From assembly GCA_016081115.2 (NCBI GenBank), contig CM071930.1, positions 37,113,335 to 37,177,334 of the forward strand: 64,000 nucleotides of DNA, in the 5' to 3' direction. Positions 19,122 to 30,700 of the stretch are shown here, in pieces (position 1 is the stretch's first letter; every line of letters starts with the position of its first letter). The DNA is from Rehmannia glutinosa. Taxonomy: Eukaryota; Streptophyta; Magnoliopsida; Lamiales; Orobanchaceae. The position numbers and the translations under genes were made by a program. The notes beneath the pieces were generated by a model, which was given only the letters and a program-made list of their open reading frames with translations, did not search any database and was not told the DNA's origin.

Positions 19122-20223
19122 TGTTGGAATTCTTGTTTTGGTAAAACGGGTGTTGACCCAATTTTGACCAAATAATTAAGTGGTTTCCATTAGTGAAAAA
19201 TGGAATTAAATTATTTGTAGAAATTCTACTAAGAGAGTTTATGAGAATAACATTTGAAATTTTTCAAAACCAATTCCGGGTGAATGAGAAATTAATGATA
19301 GAAGTTAGCCACTTAATACAAGAAAATGGTATGGAAAATAGAAAATGTGGGGAATGAGAAATGCTCCATCCCACATAGAATAAAGAGGCAAAGTTTGCAC
19401 ACTTAATATATCTCAAGTTGGACTTATGGGTTTGGGCCCTTGGGGGCACCCAAGTTTTTAGAGGGGTGAGGACCTACATGCTTGTGGGTTTGGTTCAAAG
19501 CACACACGCGCGCGCGCGCCGTCGCCCGCCCACTGGCTCGACTCAGCCCAGCCCAGGTTCGAGTCATGGGCCTGGGCTTGGGCTTCAAGGCCCTTATTCT
19601 TTTTGGACCAAAAACCTTTAAAATAAATAAATAATTAATTTTTGTAATTAATTAATTAGGATTTCAACTGGGAAGGGTTCGCACCCGAGCACGGCGGACG
19701 CACGGCCCGTGCGTCGGGTCGTGCGCCAGGCTGTACCTTTGCCATTTTGGTTCGCATCCACGCACGGGCAGGCACATGGGCCATGCGCCAGGTCGTGCGT
19801 CGATGAACAGTCGTCGGTTGATTGCAAAATATGTCTTTTTCGAGCCAAGAGACGTGATCTTTCCATACGAAGCACCCGAGGCCTATATTATTCGACCCCT
19901 TTTGATTGAATGAATAGACGAAATTTATCAGATTAATAAAATGGTCATTGCATACGAGCATATTGACTTCCCTCCTTCAAAAGCTTGAAAGTTCAAACTC
20001 TTGTTGTTCATTTGTAGTTACGATTTTGCTAGTCTTTTGCTAATAGAAACAAGAAAAAGTTGTTGTATCTTAGAGACGAACACCGAAATCGTAAACACTC
20101 TGTATACGGGACGTCTTTCGTCTTGCGGAGACTGAATATAATTCAGGCCTCGACTTAGCCATACACTTCAAACACCAGCCATTTTTCTTTTGAAACAGAA
20201 ACCATACAACATTTTAGCTAACA
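19122..20223 (+). repeat. 3' LTR of copia A
   Basis: 1102 bp, TGTTGGAA to GCTAACA. It contains a (CG)n run at about 19504-19520 and a GC-rich, partly palindromic pair of ~55-bp repeats (19678-19731 and 19749-19803). The block 20114-20127 pairs with the candidate self-priming site. The next bases, from 20224, are the gypsy G coding sequence. Confidence 0.9.
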
Positions 20224-21522
20224 GAACATACTTTCGTAGCATTGAGACATGAAAAATATTGTGCACACTTAATAGACTCGGTGGTAATGCTAGCTGATAA
20301 GCTAAATCTCCAACTCGTGTAAGGATTTCAAATGGTCCGATATATCTTGGTTTCAACTTTCCTTTTTAGCCAAATCGAATAACACCTTTGATAGGAGCTA
20401 CTTTTAGAAATATTTTTTCTCCTTCATCAAACTGTATATGTTTTCTCCGTCTATCAGCATACGACTTTTGTCTATCTTGAGCCATCTTTATTTGATCTCG
20501 TATCATAGCTATGTTCTCAACAGTTTACCCAATTAATTCAGGCCCCCAAAATTTTTCTTTCACCAACTTCGCTCCAATATAATGGTGATCTACACTTTCT
20601 TCCATATAACGCCTCATATGGAGCCATCCCAATAGTCGCTTGATAACTGTTGTTATAAGAGAATTCTACCAAGGGTAATATTATTTCCCAATTACTTCCT
20701 AGGTCGAGCACACATGCTCTCAATATATCTTCCAATATTTGTATATTCCTTTCAGATTGTCCATCTGTTTGCGGGTGATAAGCCGTACTAAAGTTTAGAT
20801 TTGTTCCAAGGCTTTGTAGACTTTTCCAAAACTTAGAAGTAAAATGCGTATCTCTGTCAGAAACAATTAACACGGGAACTCCATGAAGTCTCACTATCTC
20901 CTCAATATAAATTAGTGCATATCGCTCCATACTGAACGTCATCTTAACGGGTAAGAAATGAGCTGACTTTGTTAACCGATCTACTGAAACCCAAACAGCC
21001 TTGTTTCCCTGGATTGATGGTGGAAGTCCTGCCACAAAAATTCATAGTTATGTGCTCCCATTTCCATTCTGGGATGTCAAGTGGTTTGAGCAAATCAGAT
21101 GGTCTTTGGTGTCCGGCTTTAACTTGCTGACAAATTAAGCATTTCCCCACAAAAGTTCCAATATCTCTTTTCATACTTTGCCACCAAAATATTTCTCTTA
21201 AATCTCGATACATTTTTGTACCTCCAGGGTGAGCTGTGTACGGCGTACAATGAGTTTCTTCGAGAATTTCTTTTCTAAGCCCTTCTTCTTTAGGAACGCA
21301 TAATCTCCCTTCATAAGTCAAAGTACCATCATTTGTTATAACAAATCCTTTTACATTCCCTTCACGAGCTTTTTCTTTGATTTTGCTCAAAAATTTATCC
21401 AGAGGTTGAGCTTCTTTTATCTTCTCTCTTAGAGTAGGTTGCACCACCAAAGATGCTAGTACTATCTCTGTGCTTTTTGGTGATACCACTACTTCAATTC
21501 TCATCCTGGCGAATTCTCTCAC
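20224..21522 (-). pseudogene. Integrase of gypsy G
   Basis: The zinc-binding part (about 21150-21270) has HCTPYTAHPGGTKMYRDL and CLICQQVK. The core has EHITMN where the family has ITMD (first catalytic Asp changed, about 21036). It continues with IVSDRDTHFTSKFWKSL (second Asp), FSTAYHPQTDGQSER (Glu) and GMAPYEALYGRKCRSPLYW. Two overlapping open pieces (20944-21522 and 20538-21035) differ in frame, joined near 21030. The tail at 20224-20356 has KPRYIGPFEIL and FHVSMLRKYV and is then cut by A's LTR. Confidence 0.88.
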
Positions 21523-22290
21523 AAGATGTTATTGTTTAGATATCAAACTTGACATTTCTCCTTTTGTTTTACGACTTAATGCATTGGCTACAACATTAGC
21601 TTTACCCAGATGATAGCTAATAGTGCAATCATAGTCATTCACCAATTCCAATCTCCTTCTTTGCCTCATGTTTAGCTCCTTCTGAGTAAACAAATATTTC
21701 AAGCTTTTGTGATCAGTGAAGATTTCACATTTCCCTTCATATAGGTAATGGCGCCAGATCTTTAATGCATGCACTACAACAGCTAACTATACGTCATGAG
21801 TAGGATAATTTAACTCATGTGGCTTTAGTTGTCTTGAGGCGTAAGCAACCACTTCACCATGTTGCATTAGCACGCATCCCAAGCCTTGTTTTGATGCATC
21901 ACTATAAATAACAAAATCTTTAGTGGGGTCGGGATTATTATTATCTTGATGTAGAAGTTAGCCTTCGCTTCAACTCCTGAAAGCTTTCTTCGCATTTCTC
22001 ATTCCATTGGAACTTCTCCCCTTCTCTTGTCGATCCGAGTCATAGGCGCAACTACCTTTGAGAATCCTTCAATAAATCTCCGATAATAGCCTACCAAACC
22101 TAGAAAAGCTGCGAACTTCATTCGCATTCATAGAGTGCACTCCATTCGTTGATTGCTTCAACTTTAAATGGGTCCACTTCAATTCCTTGAGCGGTGATTA
22201 CATGTCCAAGAAACACCACTCGATCTAGCCAAAACTCGCATTTCTTGAATTTCGCATATAACTTTTCCTTGCGAAGTGTTTAAGCACTAT
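21523..22290 (-). pseudogene. RNase H of gypsy G
   Basis: The Ty3-type RNase H is visible in two pieces. One (about 21785-21960) has DFVIYSDASKQGLGCVLMQ and VAYASRQLKPHELNYPTHD, followed by an in-frame TAG. The other (21529-21774) has HALKIWRHYLYEGKCEIFTDHKSLKYLF and LGKANVVANALSRK. The upstream stretch joining it to RT is out of frame in places. Confidence 0.8.
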
Positions 22291-22940
22291 TCTTAAGTGC
22301 TCAAGATATGTTGCTCTCTATTCTTTGAATATACAAGTATACCATCTATAAAGACTATGACGAATTGGTCTATATACAAATGAAACACTCTATTCATCAA
22401 GTCCATGAATACTGCTGGTGCATTACTTAATCCAAATGGCGTTACTACAAACTCATAATGTCCATATCGGGTTCTAAATGTCGTTTTCGGGATATCACTC
22501 TCTTTAATTTTTAACTGATGATATCCGGATCTCAAGTCAATCTTAGAGAAAGTGTTGGCACCTCTCAATTGATCGAACAAGTCTTCAATCCTCGGTAGCG
22601 GGTACTTGTTCTTCACTGTGAGTTAATTAAGTTCTCTATAATCGATACACACTCTAAGTGACCCGTCTTTTTTCTTTATAAACAGAACTGGTGCTCCCCA
22701 CGGTGATACACTAGGTCTAATAAATCCCAAATCCAAAAGTTCTTGTATTTGCGCCTTTAACTCTTGTAACTCCTTTGGCGCCATCGTATAGGGTGCCTTA
22801 GATATAGGTGCTGCCCCAGATACCAAATTTATTCCAAATTCAACCTGGCGATCTGGAGGAATTCCCGGCAAGTCTTTTGAAATACATCCAAAAATTCTTG
22901 CACAATTGGTACGTCATTAGGTGTCACTTCGGTTGCCGAG
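22291..22940 (-). pseudogene. Reverse transcriptase of gypsy G (active site lost)
   Basis: 22623-22871 holds PGIPPDRQVEF, APYTMAPKELQELKAQIQELLDLGFIRPS and LFIKKKDGSLRVCIDYRELN. 22293-22616 holds NKYPLPRIEDLFDQL, FSKIDLRSGYHQL and FGLSNAPAVFMDLMN. The catalytic box reads FIDGILVYS: the codon at 22341-22343 encodes Gly in place of the second Asp. A stop (TAA in LTVK) separates the pieces at about 22620. Confidence 0.9.
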
Positions 22941-23079
22941 GTATCTACTAAACTCACTAGATATCCTTGGCAATTTTTCTTTTTCAACATCTTTCTTGCC
23001 TTCATTGCCGATATCACTCGTGGTACTACCTTAGACTTAATCCCATAGAATTTTATCTCATTATTTCCTGGCAGTTTGA

Positions 23080-23400
23080 ATATTATCTATTTCTCGTGAC
23101 ACTTAATGTCTGCCTGATATCTACTAAGCCAATTCATACCTAAGATTACGTCAAAATACTTCATCTTAATTATGTATAGATCAACTTTAAGATATTTTCC
23201 CCCTTTATTCACTTCAACATCCTTATTCACCGAGTCAGTTGTTATCGAATTTCCAGATGGCAAGCCAATCTCAAGGGGTTCACTTACTCTAGCACTCTTA
23301 TGTCCTAATATAGCATGAAATTTGGCAGATAAAAATGAATGTGTGGCGCCAATGTTGAAAAGTACAAGAGCAGGTTTTCCAGAGATGGTTAGCATACGAC
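23080..23400 (-). pseudogene. Aspartic protease of gypsy G (active site altered)
   Basis: The open segment 23087-23395 resembles gypsy retropepsin (RVP_2). It has the loop VLFNIGATHSFLS, where the family has D-S-G-A, so the catalytic Asp is Asn (about 23354-23356). The second signature DVILGMNWLSRYQADIKC is intact. It lies between the Gag zinc knuckles and RT, as expected. Confidence 0.85.
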
Positions 23401-23459
23401 ATTGTACCCGAGTTTTGATACCTTCTTCTCTCGAGTCATAACATATATTCGAGCTCTAC

Positions 23460-24428
23460 CTCCAGATGTTTGTTATCTTCTTTCCCGCTCAGCTTTTAAA
23501 AGAGGACAATTAGAGACTTCATGTCCTGGCTTCTTACACTTGAAGTATTTTCTTTGTCCAGCTAAACATTCTCCAAAATGATTCTTCTTGCATTTAGGGC
23601 AAGTTGGTCTGTCTGCTTGCATAGTTGGGCGTGCATTTCCATTAGTTTTTATCTGTTTATTTTGATTTTGATTTTTATCATGTTTTGTCCCATCCCATTT
23701 TCTTTTCTCAGGTAAAATGACCAACTTTTGCTCCTCTTCGTCCCCAGCAAAACTTGCCTCCACCTCATGAGCCCTTCTCACCATCACCGAGTACTCCAAA
23801 TCTCCTTGAGCAGATAATATTCCTGATAGTTGTGCTCGAAGTCCCCTTCTGAACGTCGAGCCTTTTTCAAATCAGTATCCACTAGGTGTGGAGCAAACCG
23901 ACTTACTTGATTGAATTGTCTCTCATACTCTGTGACAATCATGTTTCTTTGTTTAAAGTTAAGGAATTCTGTCTCCTTCTTGTCCCGATATGATTGTGGG
24001 AAATTTTTTCCATTACAATCACTTTAAACTCATCCCATGTTAAAGCATTCCGCTCTTCCTCTGTCTTAGTCCTCCAATACCCTTCCCACCAATGATCAGC
24101 GTCTTCAGTGAATTGGAAGGAAGCACATACGACTCTCTGTTCATCGGCAACCAATAAGTCGAAAAATCATCTCTAGCGATCGAAATCATTCTTCTCTTGT
24201 TGTCGGGCCATCACGTCCATTGAATGTGGGTGGGACGATAGTGGCGGAATTGTTCCACAACTCGTGTGTTGTTGTTGTTGTTGTTGTTGTTGTCCCCGTT
24301 GTTACGTACACCTCACGAGGAACTCGGCAATTATATCTCCGATAGTAGCGGTGGTTTGAATTCTGTGTTAGTGGAGTTCTCACCATTGACTTGATTTCCA
24401 CGATGGGGAGCCATATTCCTAAGGTCAA
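23460..24428 (-). pseudogene. Gag of gypsy G
   Basis: The likely start is the ATG at 24413 (MAPHRGNQ). A run of GTT codons on the plus strand (about 24268-24293) gives a poly-Asn or poly-Thr tract depending on frame. The retrotrans_gag core is at 23939-24154 (FTEDADHWWEGYW, TWDEFKVIVMEK). The nucleocapsid part is at 23473-23799, with CPKCKKNHFGEC and a second knuckle FKCKKPGHEVSNC whose first Cys is Tyr. Frame changes at about 24160 and 23930 break the protein. Confidence 0.8.
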
Positions 24429-24589
24429 ACATAATATCTTATTATCTATCCCAAGTTATTAATGGATTTTGCACGAAATATCTAACTTGAAATCTAAATA
24501 TTATAATATAATGGTCAAATAAATTAGTATCAATTAAAGGACAACTAAGCTTTATATACAATAAGGATTTATTTATCAATTATTGCAAT

Positions 24590-25082
24590 ACATAGACCCA
24601 TCTATCTCTATTGATCCTGTCTTCATCTTCCTCGAGGATCTTAGGATCTTCTTACGGATCTTTTTCGGGTCTTCTTCCAGGTTTTCTTCCGGTTCCTCAT
24701 CTTACGCCATAGCCTCATTGTTCAAAAACTCAATCCATTTATGGTATAACCTGGCAGTAAATGTCCCATAGTTGATTTTGGGTCAGTCATCATGCCCGTC
24801 ATACTCCAATAATGAGGCATAAAGTTTTTCAGCCTTGACGTTCCAAAACGAGGGTAAGCTATCAATCACTCTACGGGATGCAGCGCGTTCGTTTGGAGCC
24901 CCGATGACAGTCCTCACATTGTACCACAACTGGTGAATTTTAACTATATATTCTCCAATGCTATCCCCCTCCTCAATTTGATAGTTGAAATAATGATTGA
25001 GTCGGTTAATGGGATGGTTCGGACCCCAATTATTATTATTATTGTTCTTTCTTGCAGTGTGGCGAGTGCGATATCCTGCCAT
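24590..25082 (-). CDS. Extra ORF in the leader of gypsy G, upstream of gag
   Basis: A 99-codon frame starts at the ATG at 25082, 344 bases before the PBS on the transcript. One stop (24783-24785) separates it from a further roughly 60 codons that continue the style of the protein. Residues include a poly-Asn run, then SIGEYIVKIHQLWYNVRTVIGAPNERAASRRVIDSLPSFW, which looks like the helical core of a copia-type gag more than a gypsy leader. Function unknown. Comparable upstream ORF0 frames exist in some plant gypsy elements. It might also be a captured gag fragment. Confidence 0.5.
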
Positions 25083-25423
25083 CTATATATATGCATTTGC
25101 AACTATAAGTCTATTTTTACATTTTTTAAGGAATACAAGATTTCCGTTCTTCTAACATTTAAACTGGTATTAAATTTCTAAATCAGAATATAGTAACATG
25201 AAATCATAATAAAATTCATCATGACACAAATCAACATACTAATACAATTGTATAATGTAACTTGCAATCAATAATTCTCATACCTTGAGGAGATCGGCAA
25301 GATATGATGGAGGTGGATATTATTACATCATTTTATCTTATACAAAGTTTGACTTTTTTTTTTATAAAAAAAAATTATACATTTTAATTTTTAATTTTTT
25401 TAACAAGCCTGAGATCACGTAGA

Positions 25424-25436
25424 CTGCTCGATACCA
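25424..25436 (-). promoter_or_regulatory. Primer binding site of gypsy G (tRNA-iMet)
   Basis: The minus strand reads TGGTATCGAGCAG two bases after the LTR end (GGGTCGTTACA), close to the initiator-Met tRNA complement. Confidence 0.8.
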
Positions 25437-25438
25437 CT

Positions 25439-25568
25439 TGTAACGACCCGATTTTATAAAATTAAAAGTACTCTAAAAATATTATTAAGAAAACACAAAT
25501 TTATAAATTAAAGTGATCCCAATAATTATCAAAAAATTGATTTAGAATTTTTAATTCTTAAGGAAAAA

Positions 25569-25604
<36 letters not shown>

Positions 25605-25949
25605 TAATAATGATAATAATACATCTTCCAAATTAAATAGCCAATTATTCCAAGCATAAACCGAAAAAATTAAAGACATAAATCCAAAATTTAGTCCGAT
25701 CATAATTATTTAAAATATAAATATAACATGATTATTCCACCATCCACAACATCATATCTTGATAGGATTACTCAACGAAAGTCGTGATAATAATAGAGGT
25801 GAGCTTCATCTCGCTAAGTAGGGATATATCTGTCAATATTTAATATAACATGAAAAATATTCACATAATTACAACAATAAATTCATTAGTTTTCTCTTTT
25901 CCTCGTGGCGATTCTGCATATAGCATTGCGGGTTCACCCGAAGATCTTT
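25439..25949 (-). repeat. 5' LTR of gypsy G, 3' portion
   Basis: It begins (plus strand) TGTAACGACCCG and includes an AAT/ATA microsatellite at about 25568-25614. It is cut by F1 at 25949/25950. The remainder continues after 38812, where a GATC-TCGGACC unit recurs three times (38828, 39540, 39590), matching the interrupted GAAGATC here. Confidence 0.75.
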
Positions 25950-27484
25950 TGTAGGTCCCAAGGGGTGTAAGTGTAAGGTTTAGAAGGGGGGTTGAATAAA
26001 CCTTACCAAATTTTCGATTTAGGCCTTTTAAATCTGAGTTCTACCGCAGTTTGTGTCCTTGATGGGACGATCGAATTAGTCACTCATTAGAGTTAATCTC
26101 TCAAATGACTCAATTTGAGTACATTAGTAGAGTAACTCATTTGTTGGCTATAATTTGACTTCTTTGTGGTTTTGTTTTTATTGGAAGACTTAACACCCTT
26201 AAGTTTGTTTAAGCAAGTTTTTCTGACTTGATTTAGTACTTATAGATTATCGGATGGATAGCAAATTTATCGTGAGATATAAGCAATTAAAAGTGCGAGA
26301 TATTTAAATCTTTGTAAAGTAAATGACACGATAAAGTTTTTATAGAGGTTCGAAGATGGGGTAATTCTTCTACTCCTCTCTTCTCCAACTCTGGAGGAAT
26401 CCACTAAGTAATGATCGAGTTTACAAAGTGGTAGAGTCCGGATACAAGTCTTGATCACAATGACCGACTTGATCCTTTGGGACTCGATCTGGGAGACGCC
26501 TTGATCACTCGGTGGCTTCTCGTGCGACTCGAAACTTCTTCAGGCGTGCCTTGCTACTCTGACTCACTTGCTCAAGCACTTTGGATTTGATCACGAAGCC
26601 CTCCAAACGCTTAAGACTTGGTTGACCTTGAACCTTTCTACAATCCTTCTTGGAATGTAGACCCCCTTGTTTTCGAGTAGTTTCCTCTTCTTGATTGAAG
26701 TTCTCTTTCCTTCACGGGTAAGTGTTGGATTGATGTTCTTCGAGATGTAGGCTTGAGGATTGAGAATATTTCAATTTAGATAAGCTTGTATATCTCACGT
26801 GTGTGTCATCCACGCATCATCCTTTTTTTTTTCTCAATCAAACTCCTCGGCCTTTTATAGTGAACTTTCAAAAATTTGCCCGTTGAAGAGATAGGCTCAT
26901 TTTTGAAAATCACTTTGCGATCGTTGGTTTGCACTTCTTGGAATTGCCATTTCCTCGTATGAAATGTTTTATCACCTTTTGAGTTCGACACGGTGTAGTG
27001 CTTCCCATTGGTTCATTTCTTTGCACGCACGGGGTGAGCACTCCAAGAAAGGTAGTATGGAGATATTACTTGTTTAAGTAAATCTCTTGATTTACGTCAA
27101 CGGTTCTTTTTGATTATCTCGACTTGACTGCATTTCCTCGCTTTCCCCAGGTGACTTAGAGTCGACTTCCAATCATTGGATGACTCTTGTCACTTCATCT
27201 TGAGACTTGCTTCTCTTGAGTTGACTTGGTGATGTTTCACTCATTTGCATCTCATTGCTTCTTGATCGAGTTCTGTCGCTCTTCTTTGTTGTACTCGGTG
27301 TCTCACGGCGTGAGTTTTCCTTCAAGCCTTGATTTGTCTTCTTGCAAGTTGGAGCGTAGGCGACTTAACTCGGCTTGGCGGCTCTAATTGTTACAATACA
27401 TTTCAAAGCAAGAATTGGGAGCCAACTTTCTATTCTAAGTTTTACATGGCATTCATCAAAATCTAAACAATAAAATTCCTAACA
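25950..27484 (-). repeat. 3' LTR of F1
   Basis: 1535 bp, ending CCTAACA on the plus strand, next to the PPT. A TATAAAAG box lies on the minus strand at 26852-26859. Compared with 37278-38812, the differences are mainly 1-4 base gaps. Confidence 0.9.
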
Positions 27485-27502
27485 ATTTCCCCCTTTTTGA
27501 TG
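27485..27502 (-). promoter_or_regulatory. Polypurine tract of F1
   Basis: The minus strand reads AAAAAGGGGGAAAT immediately before the 3' LTR. The same tract is at 56128-56145 in F2. Confidence 0.8.
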
Positions 27503-27703
27503 ATGCCAAAACTTAAATCATTCAAAGATGCAAATAACAAAGATACATACGGATAGTGTATTGACATAGAATGTATGCGCATAATCAATCTTTTTATTGA
27601 TCATATCATTCTTGTACTTAACACAATTTACAAGGTGTATCGAGTATGTAATTGTCTCAAAAAAATTTATAGCATTATTACGGAAGACTTACATTGTATG
27701 TAT

Positions 27704-30700
27704 TTACATATAAAATACACGAAGGGTTGGCAATGACAACACTTCATCTCCTTGTTGTCTCCTTCTTTCATCTTGATCAACATCTTCTTCTTCTTCTTCT
27801 TCTCTTCTTCTCGTCATCATTTGCCTTCTTTTTCTTCTCATATGCCTTCTGGAAGCTTCATCTCTCCTTATTCTTTCTGTCTCTCTGCCATAGCTGAGTT
27901 TGTCTCTTGTTTTTTCTTCTATCCTTCTTGCATACTCGGCGTTGGTTTTGGCCACTTGCAAGTTCGCCACATGGTCAAGCCCAGCCCAGTAGATCCCCCT
28001 CCTTTCTTTCCCGGATCTACGTATTCAATATTCTTGGCGCGAGGCCTGGGTGCGAAAGCTTCTTCCTCCACTGCCGCTTCTTCCTCTACCTGGGGGCGTA
28101 TCTTGCCTTTGGGGCCTTCTTCTTTCGGTGAGTGCCCGGCGGAGTGACCAGCAGAGTGAGTATTGTAGGTTTCTGGCTGTCTGTCGGCTTCTTCACATAG
28201 TGTGAGACCCTTTTCCCGATCTGAGATCCCAAGCTTGAGCCAAGGACATATTTGCAAAATAACCTTGATTCGAGCGTTTTGAATAAATCAAGCGATCTTG
28301 GCTCTGCCCCGACATACGAAATGGCATACGTGTCTCTGTCAAGTGGAATGCCTCGTGTTCTTTCAAAATGTTCATCACCCTGGCATCCATTCTTCCTTCC
28401 ACCTCCTTCATCCCTGCTTCAATTTCTTTTCTCTTCTCGGCCATAGATACTGAGTGTTGGAGTGGCGAGTCACGGGGAGTTTTTGCTTATAATGTCATTT
28501 GTGTGAGGACCCTGTTGGGGGGTTTGTGCAATCATCAAGGTCATATTCTTTGATCCTTCCCCCCCTCGTGATTTTCCTTTCTTGATTTCAACATTTCCTC
28601 GGTGATTTTCCCTTCTCACTTTTGTTCCTTGTCATTGCTCCTTTCTTCTCGACTTGATTTTCTTTGCTTTAAGGTATTCCTCTTCCCCCTTTTGGCATCA
28701 TCAAAGGATAGAGGAACCCCAGGGAACATCTTTGGCAAGCATGAAGTCGAGTCTTCGATGGTTGAATTTTGCTTCAAGTCTGCTGCGTTGTATCTTTGCA
28801 CACGAATTGACCGAGTAGCGTTGGATTCTATTTGAAATCGGCTTCATCTCGGCCATGAGAGGCTGAATTTTCTTGTCATGTGTTCTTCCAAGCGTTGTAT
28901 ATCATTTGCATTCTGCTCACGCAGCGACTTGATCTCGGCGGTGTGAGCTTCGTGCATATGTTCAATGTGTTCCCATGACCGTTTCGCGTCAACATTTTCG
29001 ACTCTCCACACCGGACTTGTTGAATAATTTATGCAAGTATCTCACCTATTCCACACGCATTGATTGCTGCTTTGTTGCCACCATTCCTTATCCCGATTGT
29101 GATGCCTCTCAAGTCAATTTGTAAGGTTGGCATCTCTGTTGTCCGGCGCATATCCAAGGAGGCTGATGCCTCTCCATCTTTTCAATTTCGGCAAAGAGTG
29201 CCTTGAACACTTTCGTACTTGACTGATTCTTCATTGCGGTGATGGCCATACTGTGTCGAAATCGAAATTTGGAACAATGGTGCTGAGTGGAAAAGCGGGG
29301 AGCTGGTGCGTGATAGCGTGCTTGCTCATTTCGACTCTTCGTGGAGTTGGTATCTCCGGTGAGAAAGGGAAAGATTCCACAAAGGATTCATCACCGCCAT
29401 CCGGGATTTGTTCGATGATAAGCGGTGGACATGAAGTTCTTTTGGGAATCGATCCATTTGTAGCTTGAGGAGCGGAGCGGTGGTCTCGGTTGGTGGGTTT
29501 TGTGGTGCGATGGGCACAAACTGCGAGCCTCGTTGTCTTAAACCGTTGGTCTCGGTGATTTCTCTTTTGAGTATTTGGTCCTCGGCCTTATCGAAGCGTC
29601 ATCGGACGATGATGAGATTTCCATTGGTGGCTCATCATCAAAATTAAAGGTCGACGAGTAGTCTTCGGATCGAGACTTGCTCGTGCCTGGAACATCCTTG
29701 GTGAGTCTTTTGGATTTGTCATGGGAGTTGACTCGGCTTCCTCTTCGCCTTCTCGATCCCCGAAAGGTGACATCGGGGTTGTCTGGGAATCATGAAGTGC
29801 GCGATCTCCTTCTCGGATGGATCGATGGTTGCGGGAGGGATGTTCTCTACTTCAACAGTGTTGTGTTACCGGAAGTCTCAACCTCCCGTGGGCCTTCATT
29901 TCCTCGGCGGTCTCTCTGCTGCGAGGCACTGGTCTTCCCTTTCGACGTGTGTCATTTGTCTTAGGGTCTTCTGATGGCATCCATTGGAGTCTCAACCCCA
30001 TGGATTGCGCTTTCATCGCCCAGTGTTAACTCCCTGTACATTCTTCCTCGTGCCTCGATCGCATCGGCAGCGTCATTAGCCCAGTCATTGGCACCTCGGT
30101 GAGACAGTCTCAATCGCATGCGAGCTTAGTTGATGGCAACTTCTTTCTTCTTGTGTTTGAGTTTTCTTTGCCTTGCCTCCTACATTCTTTGTGGAGTCAT
30201 CTGCGACATCCTCCGACCTTCTTTGCGGTGGAGGAGTTTCCCCCTCGGTGGAGCACCGGTGAGTGACTTGGAGTGGGGTCACTCGTCTCCAAACTCCATT
30301 TATTGCGAGTTGATGGTTCGGCCGTTGGGCGGTGGTGGCACACCTTCAATAGGGGTTGGCTCATTGGGGTCCCCACTAGCCCGGTTTCATCGCCATTTCT
30401 TATTGCCTTCTTCCGAGTTAGTCGGGGAAGTGGTAGCGGCAACATCGGTGGCTATTTGTTGAACCACTCCCATTGGATCGATTTCAGTGTTCGGAGGACT
30501 CTCCTGGTCCCTCCATCGAGTCTTTGCTCGTGAAGGATTCTTGATTCACGCAATGCTTGCTGCATCCGCAATTCTTTTCCGCGGCGGCATTCTGCGGTTC
30601 CTCGTCACTTTCGGAGAAGACATCAAGGAGAGGATGGAAGTGTTACGTGGTGCCGGAGATAGAGGCGGATACTTGCCTTTTTCGTGCTTGGCTTCTTGAC

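Larger units (their letters stand above)
5226..20223 (+). mobile_element. Copia element A, carrying nested insertions
   Basis: A plus-strand Ty1/copia element. Its parts are a 5' LTR fragment (5226-5477), gag, protease, the first half of integrase (to 7431), the second half of integrase (from 16599), RT, RNase H, a PPT and a complete 3' LTR (19122-20223). Foreign DNA fills 7432-16598. The gene order and the GAVERKN/TPYELWKG integrase motifs are standard, and the coding frame resumes exactly across the insert. A ends with GCTAACA next to a gypsy coding sequence, so A was inserted into gypsy G. Confidence 0.9.

Noticed and set aside
24268..24293. A (GTT)n run as a novel repeat.
   Set aside because: It is a short coding microsatellite (poly-Asn or poly-Thr) in gypsy gag.
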